A stretch of 64,000 bases of DNA from Sinorhizobium fredii NGR234 (GCF_000018545.1 NC_012587.1:3314001-3378000); one strand, 5' to 3'; shown: positions 47,781-57,631, counted from the first letter of the stretch. The notes: generated from the sequence alone by a model not told the origin. Made by a program: numbers and translations.

Positions 47781-49607
47781 ATGAGCATTCGTAACATCGC
47801 GATCATCGCGCACGTCGACCATGGGAAGACCACGCTCGTTGACGAACTTCTGAAGCAGTCGGGCTCGTTCCGCGAAAACCAGCGGGTTGCCGAACGCGTC
47901 ATGGATTCCAACGATCTGGAAAAGGAACGCGGCATCACCATTCTCGCCAAGGCGACCTCGGTCGAATGGAAAGGGACGCGCATCAACATCGTCGACACCC
48001 CCGGCCACGCCGACTTCGGCGGCGAGGTCGAGCGCATCCTGTCGATGGTGGACGGCGCGATCGTGCTGGTCGATGCCTCCGAGGGCCCGATGCCGCAGAC
48101 CAAGTTCGTCGTCGGCAAGGCGCTCAAGGTCGGCCTGAAGCCGATCGTCGCGATCAACAAGATCGATCGGCCGGACGGCCGCCACGAGGAAGTCATCAAT
48201 GAGGTCTTCGACCTCTTCGCTGCGCTCGACGCGACCGACGAGCAGCTCGACTTCCCGATCCTCTACGGTTCGGGTCGCGACGGCTGGATGAACGTCAATC
48301 CCGAAGGTCCGAAGGACCAGGGAATGGGCCCGTTGCTCGATCTGGTGTTGAAGCACGTGCCGGAGCCGACGGTCGCCGAAGGCCCGTTCCGGATGATCGG
48401 CACGATCCTGGAAGCCAACCCCTTCCTCGGCCGCATCATCACCGGCCGCGTCCACTCCGGTTCGATCAAGCCGAACCAGGCGGTGAAGGTGCTGGGCCAG
48501 GATGGCAAGCTGCTTGAAAGCGGGCGCATTTCCAAGATCCTCGCCTTTCGCGGCATCGAACGTCAGCCGATCGAGGAGGCCCATGCCGGCGACATCGTCG
48601 CCATTGCCGGGCTCACCAAGGGCACCGTCGCCGACACCTTCTGCGATCCTTCGGTGGCCGAGGCACTGACAGCCCAGCCGATTGATCCGCCGACAGTCAC
48701 CATGTCCTTTATCGTCAACGACAGCCCGCTGGCCGGTACCGAAGGTGACAAGGTGACGAGCCGCGTCATCCGCGACCGTCTGTTCAAGGAAGCCGAGGGC
48801 AACGTCGCGCTGAAGATCGAGGAATCCTCCGAAAAGGATTCCTTCTACGTCTCCGGGCGCGGTGAATTGCAGCTCGCCGTGCTGATCGAAACCATGCGCC
48901 GCGAAGGTTTCGAACTCGCCGTCTCGCGTCCGCGCGTCGTCATGCACAAGGACGACAACGGCCAGTTGCTCGAGCCGATCGAGGAAGTCGTCATCGACGT
49001 CGACGAGGAGCATTCCGGCGTCGTCGTGCAGAAGATGTCGGAGCGCAAGGCCGAAATGGTCGAGCTGCGCCCCTCCGGCGGCAACCGCGTTCGCCTGGTG
49101 TTCTTTGCGCCGACCCGCGGCCTGATCGGCTACCAGTCGGAACTTCTGACCGACACGCGCGGCACGGCGATCATGAACCGCCTGTTCCACGACTACCAGC
49201 CCTTCAAGGGCGAGATCGGTGGCCGCGTCAACGGCGTGCTGCTCTCCAACGATGCCGGCGAGTCCGTGGCTTACGCCATGTTCAACCTCGAGGATCGCGG
49301 CCCGATGATCATCGAGGCGGGCGAAAAGGTCTATGCCGGCATGATCATCGGCATTCACACCCGTGACAACGATCTGGAAGTCAATGTTCTGAAGGGCAAG
49401 AAGCTCACCAACATGCGTGCCGCCGGCAAGGACGAAGCCGTTCGCCTGACGCCGCCGATCCGCATGACTCTGGAGCGCGCGCTTTCATGGATCCAGGACG
49501 ACGAGCTTGTCGAAGTCACGCCGAAATCGATCCGGCTCCGCAAGATGTATCTCGATCCGAATGAGCGCAAGCGCTTCGAAAAATCCCGCACCGCCGGCGC
49601 GGCGTAA
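47781..49607 (+). CDS. typA: translational GTPase TypA/BipA
   Basis: The protein has 608 residues, full length. The G domain contains HVDHGKTTL (G1), the switch region ERGITI (G2), DTPGHADF (G3) and NKIDRPDGR (G4). Domains II, III and V and the BipA-specific C-terminal domain follow. It acts on the 50S subunit in assembly and in stress and low-temperature growth. The ATG at 47781 is followed by [14 protein letters not shown] as in other TypA. A strong terminator is just downstream. It is transcribed alone. Confidence 0.97.
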   Translation: MSIRNIAIIAHVDHGKTTLVDELLKQSGSFRENQRVAERVMDSNDLEKERGITILAKATSVEWKGTRINIVDTPGHADFGGEVERILSMVDGAIVLVDASEGPMPQTKFVVGKALKVGLKPIVAINKIDRPDGRHEEVINEVFDLFAALDATDEQLDFPILYGSGRDGWMNVNPEGPKDQGMGPLLDLVLKHVPEPTVAEGPFRMIGTILEANPFLGRIITGRVHSGSIKPNQAVKVLGQDGKLLESGRISKILAFRGIERQPIEEAHAGDIVAIAGLTKGTVADTFCDPSVAEALTAQPIDPPTVTMSFIVNDSPLAGTEGDKVTSRVIRDRLFKEAEGNVALKIEESSEKDSFYVSGRGELQLAVLIETMRREGFELAVSRPRVVMHKDDNGQLLEPIEEVVIDVDEEHSGVVVQKMSERKAEMVELRPSGGNRVRLVFFAPTRGLIGYQSELLTDTRGTAIMNRLFHDYQPFKGEIGGRVNGVLLSNDAGESVAYAMFNLEDRGPMIIEAGEKVYAGMIIGIHTRDNDLEVNVLKGKKLTNMRAAGKDEAVRLTPPIRMTLERALSWIQDDELVEVTPKSIRLRKMYLDPNERKRFEKSRTAGAA

Positions 49608-49635
49608 ATCTCGAGAAAATCGACAGATGCATGAG

Positions 49636-49661
49636 AACCCCGGAGCGATCCGGGGTTTTTT
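49636..49661 (+). terminator. rho-independent terminator after typA
   Basis: AACCCCGGA pairs with TCCGGGGTT, ending in TTTTTT. Confidence 0.9.
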
Positions 49662-49810
49662 GCTGTGTGTGTCTTTCGCGGCCGGCTTGCGGATAAAGTT
49701 AAAAACGCGTTAACCTTCGCGTGGATGCCGTTAAAGTTGCCTGTGGGTTAACGCGGCGCAGTACTCTGGCGGGATTCCGGTTCGCCGTGTCGTGTGATTA
49801 GAGTCAGGTC

Positions 49811-50317
49811 ATGAAGACTGTTTCGATCGAGGTCAGGCCCGGAGAGCCGCATGAGGCGGCGGCAATCGCCGATGTGCATCGCGTTTCCTGGCTGCAGGCC
49901 TATGGCGGTCTCATCCCGCACCGCCCGCTGGTCAAAATGGTCAACCGGCGCGACGAGACCTGGTGGAGAAAGGCGACGCGCGGGCCGGCGACCTTGCTCG
50001 TCGTCGACGTGGCGGGAAAGATAGCCGGCTATGCGACGCTGGGTTTGAGCCGCGCACGGGCACTGCCGCAGGAAGGCGAGATCTACGAGATCTATCTTCG
50101 CCCGGAATATCAGGGCCTCGGTCTCGGGCGCATGCTGTTCGGCGAGGCGAAAAGCCTTTTGAAATCGCTCGGTTGCGAGGGGATGGTCGTCTGGTGCCTC
50201 GAAGAGAGCGAGCTCGCCTATAACTTCTTCCTGTCGGCCGGCGGTCGCGACGTTGCCGAGGGCATGGAGGATTTCGGCGAAAAATACCTGAAGAAGGTCG
50301 GCCTCGTCTGGAAATAG
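49811..50317 (+). CDS. GNAT family N-acetyltransferase
   Basis: The protein has 168 residues. The acetyl-CoA site is in [20 protein letters not shown] (about residues 93-112), with the pattern QGxGxG replaced by QGLGLG. The C-terminal strand reads [21 protein letters not shown]. It belongs to the RimI-like branch. The substrate cannot be inferred. It starts at ATG 49811 after a 200-base gap that contains the typA terminator and the tract TTAAAAACGCGTTAACC, probably promoter region. It is followed by ppa. Confidence 0.87.
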   Translation: MKTVSIEVRPGEPHEAAAIADVHRVSWLQAYGGLIPHRPLVKMVNRRDETWWRKATRGPATLLVVDVAGKIAGYATLGLSRARALPQEGEIYEIYLRPEYQGLGLGRMLFGEAKSLLKSLGCEGMVVWCLEESELAYNFFLSAGGRDVAEGMEDFGEKYLKKVGLVWK

Positions 50318-50519
50318 ACGCCCTCGGCGTATCCTCCCCAAGACTCACGCTACGCAGACTTATCCAGATAGCCTTTCCCCAGACAAAAATCCGGTCTGCC
50401 CCTATTTGGCCGCGACGCCTGCCTACAGCAATTCCGACTGCCCGGACGAAAGTCATGTTGCATCGCGGCATGTTTCCCTTTATCCGACGGGCGACTTTTC
50501 AACGGCCCTGGAGGTGCTC

Positions 50520-51053
50520 ATGCGGATCGACGCGATTTCCATCGGAAAAAACCCACCGGAAGATGTCAACGTGATTGTGGAAGTGCCGGTCGGCGGCCAC
50601 CCGATCAAGTACGAGATGGACAAGGAAGCCGGCACGCTGGTCGTTGACCGCTTCCTCTATACGCCGATGACCTATCCGGGCAACTACGGCTTCGTCCCGC
50701 ACACGCTTTCCGACGACGGCGATCCGATCGACGTGCTGATCTGCAATACCCGCCCGCTGGTGCCGGGCTGCGTCATCAACGTCCGCCCAATCGGCGTGAT
50801 GATGATGGAAGACAATTCCGGCCACGACGAGAAGATCATCGCGGTGCCGTCGGCTCACCTCACCCAGCGGTACGACAAGGTTCATGACTACACCGACCTG
50901 CCGGAAATCACCTTGAAGCAGATCGAGCATTTCTTCGAGCACTACAAGGACTTGGAGCCCGGCAAGTGGGTGAAGATCTTCGGCTGGAAGGATGCGGGCG
51001 TCGCCAAGCAGCTGATCCGCGAAGCGGTCGAGCGCGCCAAGGCGAAGAAGTAA
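50520..51053 (+). CDS. ppa: inorganic pyrophosphatase (family I)
   Basis: The protein has 177 residues. The active-site signature DGDPIDVLI (about residues 67-75) supplies the metal-binding aspartates, together with [10 protein letters not shown] and [10 protein letters not shown]. It splits pyrophosphate and so drives synthesis reactions. The ATG at 50520 follows CCTGGAGGTGCTC. A longer open frame upstream has no family support. A palindromic repeat begins directly after the stop and may act as a terminator. Confidence 0.96.
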   Translation: MRIDAISIGKNPPEDVNVIVEVPVGGHPIKYEMDKEAGTLVVDRFLYTPMTYPGNYGFVPHTLSDDGDPIDVLICNTRPLVPGCVINVRPIGVMMMEDNSGHDEKIIAVPSAHLTQRYDKVHDYTDLPEITLKQIEHFFEHYKDLEPGKWVKIFGWKDAGVAKQLIREAVERAKAKK

Positions 51054-51095
51054 CTACAGCGCCGCGCGCCCCAGGCGCGCAAAGGTCGCTGTAGC
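51054..51095. repeat. partial copy of the CTACAGCG palindromic repeat
   Basis: CTACAGCGCCGCGCGCC is opposed to GGCGCGCAAAGGTCGCTGTA. It lies between the convergent ppa and DUF167 genes. Confidence 0.65.
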
Positions 51096-51106
51096 ACTTT
51101 GAATTG

Positions 51107-51424
51107 CTACTCTCCGACGATCTCGGTGAGACGCTTCTGAATAGCCTCCGGGTCGGCTTCGATCCGGAGGATTTTTTTGCGCTGCGTGTCGCCGGAGACG
51201 AGCGCTATCCGATTCTTTGCAAGGCCGAACGCCTTGGCCAGCAGGCCGATCAAGGCATCGTTCGCTTTGCCCTTCTCCGGCACTGCGCGCACTCTGACCT
51301 TCAGGTGCTCCTCGCCGTCCGCCGCGATTTCGAAACCGTCGATCGCATCACGGCCGCCATTCGGCGTCAGCCGCACCGTCAGGCGTAGATGGTCGCCGAA
51401 GCCGGTCAGCGCGGCGCGCGCCAT
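51107..51424 (-). CDS. DUF167 (YggU) family protein
   Basis: The protein has 105 residues. VRLTPNGGRDAIDG, VRAVPEKGKANDALIGLLAK and VSGDTQRKKILRI define DUF167, a small alpha/beta protein with unknown function. It starts at ATG 51424, directly after the stop of the YggT gene (one base between). This yggT-yggU pair is widespread in proteobacteria. No catalytic motif is known. The protein is soluble. Confidence 0.92.
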   Translation of the reverse strand: MARAALTGFGDHLRLTVRLTPNGGRDAIDGFEIAADGEEHLKVRVRAVPEKGKANDALIGLLAKAFGLAKNRIALVSGDTQRKKILRIEADPEAIQKRLTEIVGE

Positions 51425-51425
51425 G

Positions 51426-51719
51426 TCAGCGGATCAGCGCCGGCGCGATCGTCGTGTTCAGGAACAGCTGGATGAAATAGAGGATCACCAGGACGACGAG
51501 CGGCGAGAGGTCGACGCCGCCCATATCCGGCAGGAAACGGCGAATCGGCCGGTAGAGCGGCTCGGTCAGCTGGTAGAGCGAGCGGCCGATCATGTTGATC
51601 GCCTGGTTGTTCACGTTGATCACGTTGAAGGCATAGAGCCAGGAGAAGATCGCCGACGCGATGATCAGGAACCACGCGATGTTGATGATGAAATTCAAGG
51701 TGCCGATGACAGCAATCAT
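51426..51719 (-). CDS. YggT family membrane protein
   Basis: The protein has 97 residues. Two hydrophobic helices are evident (LNFIINIAWFLIIASAIFSWL and LVVLVILYFIQLFL), separated by the family motif LTEPLYRPIRRFLP. The start at 51719 matches the usual length; the ATG at 51803 would add 28 non-conserved residues. YggT proteins are linked by gene neighbourhood to division or osmotic functions, but their role is unproven. It is translated together with the DUF167 gene. Confidence 0.9.
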   Translation of the reverse strand: MIAVIGTLNFIINIAWFLIIASAIFSWLYAFNVINVNNQAINMIGRSLYQLTEPLYRPIRRFLPDMGGVDLSPLVVLVILYFIQLFLNTTIAPALIR

Positions 51720-51850
51720 GCCCGTCTCCAAATCTTTGTCGCCAGACATGTAGACATTGGGAACCAAACGAGCAAGTACGACACTCACCGCCCGCGCCAT
51801 CATGTTTAACGATGCGGGGCGCGCTATTTGCCTCGAGGAGTGCTTCCGCC

Positions 51851-53098
51851 ATGCCGGCCGTCCACAATACGCATCGCTTTGCCGCTTTTCGGCATGTGGG
51901 TTATCGGCGTTATTTCTTCTCGCGCTTCCTCGCCTATTTCGCCGTGCAGATCCTCTCGGTCTCGGTTGGCTGGCAGATCTACGACCTGACGCGCGATCCT
52001 TTCGCGCTTGGCCTGATCGGCCTCTTCCAGTTCCTGCCGTCGCTTGTCCTCATCCTCGTCACCGGCAGTGTGGCGGATCGCTATAATCGCCGCGTCATTA
52101 TGGGGCTCTGCATGCTCGTCGGCACGCTCTGCGCCGCGGCACTGCTGACCCTCACGGTAACGGGGCTGTTCGCTCCCTGGCCGGTCTACGGCATCCTCAT
52201 CGTCTTCGGCATCGAGCGGGCCTTTCTGACGCCCGCCGCGCAATCGCTGGCGCCCAATCTGGTGCCGGCCGAGGATCTGCCGAACGCGATCGCCTGGAAT
52301 TCGAGCTCGTGGCAGACGGCGACGATCGTCGGGCCGGTGGTCGGCGGGCTGATCTACGGCTTCGGTCCGTCCGTACCCTATACCGTCAGCCTTTGCTTCT
52401 TCGCGGCTGCGGCGCTGATGGTGTTCGCCGTACCGAAGCCTGCGCAACGCTCGCCCGCCTCGGCACAGAACTGGCAGACGATCACCGCCGGCTTCCGCTA
52501 TATCAAGGCCGAGAAGGTCGTGCTCGGGGCGATCTCGCTCGACCTTTTCGCCGTACTGCTCGGCGGTGCGGTGGCGCTGATGCCAGTCTTTGCGCGCGAC
52601 ATCCTGGTGCTCGGGCCATGGGGACTGGGCCTGTTGCGTGCCGCGCCGGGGGTCGGCGCTGTCGGCATGGCCGTCTGGCTCGCCGCCCACCCGATCCGCA
52701 ATCGCGCAGGCCTCTCGATGTTCATCGGCGTCGCGCTGTTCGGCCTGGCGACAGTCGTCTTCGGCCTGTCGGCGACGCCATGGATCTCGATCGCCGCGCT
52801 CGTCGTCATGGGGGCGGCGGACATGATCTCGGTCTATGTCCGCGAGAGCCTGATCGCGCTCTGGACGCCGGACGAGTTGCGCGGCCGCGTCAATGCCGTC
52901 AACGCGGTGTTTGTCGGCGCCTCCAACGAGCTCGGCGAGTTTCGCGCCGGCACGATGGCATCCGGCTTCGGCGCCGTCTTCGCCGTCGTCTTCGGCGGGC
53001 TCGGCACGCTCTTGGTATCGCTGCTCTGGGCGGCAGGTTTTCCGCAATTGCGGCGGATCGACAGGCTGGATGTGCCGGAGGGGGAGCGTACAGGGTGA
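51851..53098 (+). CDS. MFS transporter (EntS-like, 12 helices)
   Basis: The protein has 415 residues. About 11-12 hydrophobic segments are visible, with the loop 2-3 motif GSVADRYNRRVIM typical of the major facilitator superfamily. SLAPNLVPAEDLPNAIAWNS in the middle is characteristic of the EntS/DHA3 branch, which exports siderophores or drugs. No siderophore genes are nearby, so the substrate is unknown. The ATG at 51851 was preferred over 51812, which adds 13 atypical residues. It is divergent from the YggT gene. Confidence 0.88.
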   Translation: MPAVHNTHRFAAFRHVGYRRYFFSRFLAYFAVQILSVSVGWQIYDLTRDPFALGLIGLFQFLPSLVLILVTGSVADRYNRRVIMGLCMLVGTLCAAALLTLTVTGLFAPWPVYGILIVFGIERAFLTPAAQSLAPNLVPAEDLPNAIAWNSSSWQTATIVGPVVGGLIYGFGPSVPYTVSLCFFAAAALMVFAVPKPAQRSPASAQNWQTITAGFRYIKAEKVVLGAISLDLFAVLLGGAVALMPVFARDILVLGPWGLGLLRAAPGVGAVGMAVWLAAHPIRNRAGLSMFIGVALFGLATVVFGLSATPWISIAALVVMGAADMISVYVRESLIALWTPDELRGRVNAVNAVFVGASNELGEFRAGTMASGFGAVFAVVFGGLGTLLVSLLWAAGFPQLRRIDRLDVPEGERTG

Positions 53099-53117
53099 TC
53101 AGCGGGAAGCCGCAAAA

Positions 53118-53279
53118 ACCCCTCCCCAACCCCTCCCCACAGGTGGGAGGGGCTTTTGGCGCCCGCTGCGGCCGACTACCATTTCCAAAGAATCGAAGCC
53201 TACTGCAACGATCGAGAGAGGCGAAAAGGGTGCGACAGGTTAAGCCCCTCCCACCTGTGGGGAGGGGTTGGGGAGGGGT
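53118..53279. repeat. 162-bp element with 38-bp inverted arms
   Basis: The arm ACCCCTCCCCAACCCCTCCC... (53118-53155) is repeated inverted without mismatch at 53242-53279. The 86 bases between have no gene. The arms differ from the RIME. The right arm overlaps the end of the next coding region. Confidence 0.85.
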
Positions 53280-54010
53280 AAACTGGGTTTTCCCTTGTCG
53301 CCGTCGCGCAAGAAGATCAGTTCGAGAAAATTCTCCATCCAGGTCCGCAACGGGTGATCGTGAACCATTCGGCCCTCGAGATGCGCCTTGCCCAGCTGGG
53401 CGCCGGGCAGCACGAAGCGGTGGGCGCCGTGCACCACCCAGCGATGCATCATCGCCCGCGTCAGTTCGCCGTGAAACTGGATGCCCCAGGCGTTCTCGCC
53501 ATAGCGGAAGGCCTGGTTCGGATAGGTGTCGCCGGTTGCCAGCAGCTCGGCCCCCCTGGGGAGATCGAAGCCTTCGCGGTGGAAATGATAGACCATGGCC
53601 GGCCAATCGAGCAGCGCCTTGCCGGCTTCGGTGGCCTCGAGCGGATACCAGCCGATTTCTGTCATGCCCTCGTGGTGGGGCGCGACCTTGCCGCCGAGAT
53701 TGCGGGCCAGCATCTGGGCGCCGAGGCAGATGCCGAGATAGGGCTTGTTTTCGAGGAGCGGCACCGACAGCCAGTCGATCTCGCGGCGGACGAATTCCTC
53801 CTCGTCGTTGGCGCTCATCGGGCCGCCGAAGACGATCGTTCCCGAATGGCCCTCGAGCGTCGACGGCAGTTCGTCGCCAAGCGCCGGGCGGCGGATATCG
53901 AGCGAAAAACCCTTCTGCTCGAGAATATGGCCGACGCGGCCTGCGCTCGACCGCTCCTGGTGGAGGACGACGAGGATCGGTCTGTTGGCGTCGCGGGCGT
54001 CTGGCGGCAT
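53240..54010 (-). CDS. class I glutamine amidotransferase domain protein
   Basis: The protein has 256 residues. The nucleophile cysteine lies in GICLGAQMLA (about residue 95), and the triad histidine and glutamate are in WGIQFHGE (about 182). It resembles the free-standing GMP-synthase-like amidotransferases. The acceptor of the ammonia is unknown. The last 15 or so residues (LPLPNPSPQVGGA) come from the inverted repeat at 53242 and are probably a recent extension of the gene. It precedes no partner synthase. Confidence 0.88.
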   Translation of the reverse strand: MPPDARDANRPILVVLHQERSSAGRVGHILEQKGFSLDIRRPALGDELPSTLEGHSGTIVFGGPMSANDEEEFVRREIDWLSVPLLENKPYLGICLGAQMLARNLGGKVAPHHEGMTEIGWYPLEATEAGKALLDWPAMVYHFHREGFDLPRGAELLATGDTYPNQAFRYGENAWGIQFHGELTRAMMHRWVVHGAHRFVLPGAQLGKAHLEGRMVHDHPLRTWMENFLELIFLRDGDKGKPSLPLPNPSPQVGGA

Positions 54011-54012
54011 CG

Positions 54013-54498
54013 TCAGCCTTCCTGTTGTGCCTCGTTCTCCTCCTCAACCATGTCGATCTTGGCGGCTGCTTCCTGCCGTTTCAAGACCCGGTCTCGTCCG
54101 GATACGCCGAGCAGATCGGCGATCCGCCAGATTGCGTGATCCTCCATTTCGCTGCGCGCGCCGTCGGCATAGACGATGTCCCACAGCATGCCGACAAGCT
54201 CGACGCGCTGCTCTTCGGACAGGTGGCGCTTGATCTCGGAGGTGAAGCGGTAGAAGTCGATCGCTTCGCTCTCGGCGGTTTCGCCCGCCGCGACCAGCGC
54301 GTTGAGGGCGGCATCGTCGAGCCTGTAATGCTCCTTGATGATCTTGCGCATCTTGCGGCGCTCGGACGTACGGATGGCGCCATCCGCCTCCATCACCTGG
54401 AAGCAGAGCCCGATGACGGCGACGCGCGGATCGTCCTTGTCGATCCGCGCCGCCGGACCCTTCAGTTCTTCGAGAAACGCTCGAAACCGTTCAAACAT
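54013..54498 (-). CDS. TerB-family (tellurite-resistance-like) protein
   Basis: The protein has 161 residues, all helical, with the TerB pattern FQVMEADGAIRTSERRKMRKI near residue 33 and IVYADGARSEMEDHAIWRIADLLG near 106, each shorter than here in conserved core. The acidic residues bind metal in studied TerB proteins. There are no other ter genes, so tellurite resistance is not implied. It lies downstream of hemY and may share its transcript. A membrane-stress role is possible but not shown. Confidence 0.85.
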   Translation of the reverse strand: MFERFRAFLEELKGPAARIDKDDPRVAVIGLCFQVMEADGAIRTSERRKMRKIIKEHYRLDDAALNALVAAGETAESEAIDFYRFTSEIKRHLSEEQRVELVGMLWDIVYADGARSEMEDHAIWRIADLLGVSGRDRVLKRQEAAAKIDMVEEENEAQQEG

Positions 54499-54530
54499 GC
54501 CTTGTGCCCACAGCCCCGTGAAACCAGAAT

Positions 54531-56156
54531 TCAGAACAGCCGGAAGCTGGCCTTGTTGCCGTCCTCAACCGCCCCGTCGCGAACACCCGGATCGTCCGGT
54601 GGCCGCCCGAAGAAGGGCGCTGCCTCTTCGTCCTCTGCGGCGGTCCCCTCGCTCTTGGACGGCGGGGCGGCGGTTTCCTTCCGCTCCGGCACGGTTATCG
54701 CAGTCGGTGTCGGGATTGGGCGTTCCGCTTCCAGCACGGGCCCGTTTTCCTCAGCCTTGGGCGTTGCTGGCGCTTCTCGTACCGCCACCGGATGCTCGGG
54801 TGCGACCGGCGGCAGGCTGCGGATTGCCTCGTCGACACTGACGCGACCCTCTTCGGTGGTGCCGGCAAGCGGCGAGGGTGGCTCCTTCCATTCGAAGGCA
54901 TCGAGCCGGCCGCTGACCGGCGACACCGGCAGCCAGGTTGGCGAGGTCACGCCATCGGCAGTCCAGGCCGGATCGCGCGGGCTCCTGAGCGCCTGCGCCA
55001 TCCAGTGGCGGATGCGGCCCTCGTCGCCGGTATCGGCCTCCTCGATGTCGGCGATGAGCAGGAAGATGCTCTCGCTTGGCGCCAGCCGGGCGGCGGCTTC
55101 GGCCTTGCTTCGGGCGAGCGCCAGCTCGCGCGCCTCGAGCGCAGCCTCGGCGACGGTTGCCAGGCTGACGGCATTGTTGCCGCGCAGCGTTTCGAGCCTC
55201 TTGGCCCGCTTCAGCCGGTCGACGGCGGAATCGCCGCCGCGGGCACGGACATAGAGCCGCGCCAGTTCCGGATGGGGGTCCTGTTTCCAGACCTTCTCGA
55301 GGACCGAAGCGCCCTTGCGCAGGTTGTCCTCGCGAAACAGCGCCTTGGCGGCGGTAAGCGCTGCCGGCACCAGCCGGTCGTCGAGCTTCAAGGCGGCGAG
55401 CGCGTCGTCGCGAGCGGCTTTCGGGTCGGCTTCGAGCTTGCCCGTCGCCCGGGCGGTGAGCAGCACGGCCTTCTTCCGGTTCGCTTCCTTCTTGTCGAGG
55501 ACGTTGGCGGTGCGGCTCTGGTCGAGGAGACGGATCGCTTCGTCCCATTGACCCGCCTGGCTGCGCTGGTCGAGGGTCGCAAGCGTTGCCCAGGACAGGT
55601 GCGGCGCCTTTTCGGCAGCGCGTTCGGCATATTGACGGGCGGCCTCGTTGGCGCCCAACCGCTTCGCCTCGAGATAGAGGCCGCGCAAGCCGAGCTCGCG
55701 GGTCTCCGGGTCATCCGCCATCAGCTCGAATTTCTTGCGCGCGTCGTCGTATTTGCCTTCGATCAGCGCCGTCTGGGCCTCGAGCAGATGGATCAGCGGC
55801 TCCTGATCGGCGCTGATGAGGCCGCGGGTCCGGCCCGCCATCTTGCGCGCCAGCGCCGCGTCGCCGGCGCCCGCCGCGATCAAACCGGTCGAGAGGGCCT
55901 GATAGCCGCGGTCGCGTTTGCGGGCGCGGAAGTAGCGCGTCACGGTGTGCGGCGACAGCCAGAGCGTGCGGATCAGCCAGGCGACGATCAGGATCGCGGC
56001 GAACAGCGAGATCAGGATCGTGGCGGCGCGCATCAGGCTCATCTCGATCAGCTGGCCCTGCCAGATCAGCGACAGCTCTCCCGGTCGGTCCGCAAGCCAG
56101 GCAAAGCCGAGCGCCAGGGCGAGGACGAGCAGGATGAAGAACAGTATCCGGACCAT
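54531..56156 (-). CDS. hemY: HemY-like heme-biosynthesis-associated TPR protein
   Basis: The protein has 541 residues. Two N-terminal membrane helices (ILFFILLVLALALGFAWLA and ILISLFAAILIVAWLI) carry the HemY_N region WLADRPGELSLIW, followed by a series of TPR-like helical repeats to about residue 400. A low-complexity tail, rich in Pro and Glu, is C-terminal. This HemY is not the protoporphyrinogen oxidase of Bacillus; its function in heme synthesis is indirect. It follows the mitofilin-like gene by 17 bases. The cluster is hemC-hemD-mitofilin-hemY. Confidence 0.92.
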   Translation of the reverse strand: MVRILFFILLVLALALGFAWLADRPGELSLIWQGQLIEMSLMRAATILISLFAAILIVAWLIRTLWLSPHTVTRYFRARKRDRGYQALSTGLIAAGAGDAALARKMAGRTRGLISADQEPLIHLLEAQTALIEGKYDDARKKFELMADDPETRELGLRGLYLEAKRLGANEAARQYAERAAEKAPHLSWATLATLDQRSQAGQWDEAIRLLDQSRTANVLDKKEANRKKAVLLTARATGKLEADPKAARDDALAALKLDDRLVPAALTAAKALFREDNLRKGASVLEKVWKQDPHPELARLYVRARGGDSAVDRLKRAKRLETLRGNNAVSLATVAEAALEARELALARSKAEAAARLAPSESIFLLIADIEEADTGDEGRIRHWMAQALRSPRDPAWTADGVTSPTWLPVSPVSGRLDAFEWKEPPSPLAGTTEEGRVSVDEAIRSLPPVAPEHPVAVREAPATPKAEENGPVLEAERPIPTPTAITVPERKETAAPPSKSEGTAAEDEEAAPFFGRPPDDPGVRDGAVEDGNKASFRLF

Positions 56157-56173
56157 GTCGTCTTCTTCCTTCT

Positions 56174-57469
56174 CTAGCCTTGCGTGCCGGTTCGCGTCAT
56201 GGTCGCCGCCACGGCGGCGTCAATGGCCGTCTCGACGCGCAGACGCCGGTCGAGCTTCGCCTTGAAATTCTGGCCGGCAGTCTTCGCCGCGTCGGGAAGG
56301 CCATCCCATTCGAGCGAAGCGCCCTTGAGATCGCCGTTGTTGAGCTTGTCCTCGATGCGGGCGACCACCGCCTCCGGCGTGTCGCCCTCGACGCTGCCGA
56401 CCGGGCGGACGCGAATACCGGACAGGGCGCTCGAATAGAGCCGGGCGAAGATGCCCTCGTTCGGGTCGGGTTGATTGAGGGCATCGAGCATCGTCGTGGC
56501 CGTCGCCGGAAATTCGCTGCGCAAGTCCGTTCGCGTGGCGACGCCGGTCTTGGCGTCCTCGGCCAGTTCCTTCACTGCCGCGTCCTCGGGTGCGATGCTG
56601 CGCAGCGCATCGAGTTCGGCGAGGAACGGTCCGCCGCGATCGATGGCGGTCTTCAACGCGGTGACGGCGACGGCCTTGGCCATTTCGATGTCGTTGACCG
56701 GCTCATTGAGCTTCTGCTCCGCCTGGTCGATGCGGCCGGCAAGCTCGGCCTTGGCGGTATCCGCCGACTGCCGGGCATCGGCAAGGTCGGTTTTCAGGGC
56801 CGCGATTTCCTTGGTCAGGTTGGCGACCTCTGCCTGGAGCGCCGTGACGTCGGGTGCATTCGCACCGGCGGGCGCTTGCGCCGCCTGTTCCAGGGCGGCA
56901 AGGCGGCCCTCCAACGGAGCGATATCGACCGCGCCTGCGGGGGCGGCCGGGCGCGATTGAAGCTCGGCCTTGATCGCCTCGATTTCGCTGGTCAGATTCT
57001 GTTCGACCGATCCATTGCCGCGATCCGGCCCGGGTGCCGGGACGTAGCCGGCATATTGCAGCACGCCGGCGCCGAGAAGTGCGATGAGACCGCCAAGGAT
57101 GCCGGCGGCAAGTGCGCCGGCGCTTGTCGCCTTCCTTGCCATCGGCTCGGGTGTCGAGTTTGCGAGATGTGGAGGCTCCTCGTCGAAAGCGGCGGCGGCA
57201 GCGTCGGCGCGCTCGTCTTCCCTTTCCGCTTCCTCGCCGCCATCCTTGTCGGCCGTGTTCGGCTTGACGCCGTCGATTTCGGCGTCGCTCGCCACCGTAT
57301 CCGTCGTGTCCGGCACCGCAGTCGCCGAAATCTCCGCCGGCTCATCGGTCACCGGCTCCTGACTGGCGATCGCCTCCGCCTCTTCGGTGACGGTTCTTTC
57401 CGCCTCGAGGTCGATCGTCAGCGGTTCCTTCTCCGGTTGCGAGCGGCGCGGCCGCTTTTCCGATACCAT
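56174..57469 (-). CDS. mitofilin (Mic60)-like inner-membrane protein
   Basis: The protein has 431 residues. A cytoplasmic acidic N-terminus of about 110 residues is followed by one membrane helix (GALAAGILGGLIALLGAGVL). A coiled-coil region spans about 150-270, with repeated ALEQ, LKTDLADAR and AELAGRIDQAEQKL. A small C-terminal domain resembles the mitofilin signature. Alphaproteobacterial Mic60 homologues lie in exactly this heme-gene context and can shape the inner membrane. The first and last helices agree with that. Membrane-shaping here is inferred. Confidence 0.82.
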   Translation of the reverse strand: MVSEKRPRRSQPEKEPLTIDLEAERTVTEEAEAIASQEPVTDEPAEISATAVPDTTDTVASDAEIDGVKPNTADKDGGEEAEREDERADAAAAAFDEEPPHLANSTPEPMARKATSAGALAAGILGGLIALLGAGVLQYAGYVPAPGPDRGNGSVEQNLTSEIEAIKAELQSRPAAPAGAVDIAPLEGRLAALEQAAQAPAGANAPDVTALQAEVANLTKEIAALKTDLADARQSADTAKAELAGRIDQAEQKLNEPVNDIEMAKAVAVTALKTAIDRGGPFLAELDALRSIAPEDAAVKELAEDAKTGVATRTDLRSEFPATATTMLDALNQPDPNEGIFARLYSSALSGIRVRPVGSVEGDTPEAVVARIEDKLNNGDLKGASLEWDGLPDAAKTAGQNFKAKLDRRLRVETAIDAAVAATMTRTGTQG

Positions 57470-57631
57470 GGTGACCTCTTATCGTTCTGTCGGGCTCTCA
57501 AAGCCAAACCTAGTCAGGGAAGCTCGACAGGGAAAGTCCCTGCGGCCCGTTTTTGCGGCATTTGCCTCAGATGACCTCAGCGGCGCCCGGGACGTCAGCG
57601 GAAAATCGGCGTCGCCTTTGCTGATCCCGTC

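Noticed and set aside
54013..54498. Tellurite resistance locus
   Set aside because: Only a lone TerB-family gene is present; terC, terD, terZ or other partners are missing.
52309..55254. 981-codon plus-strand frame
   Set aside because: It overlaps the MFS gene in another frame and runs antisense through three well-supported genes. The product is Arg-rich and low in complexity.
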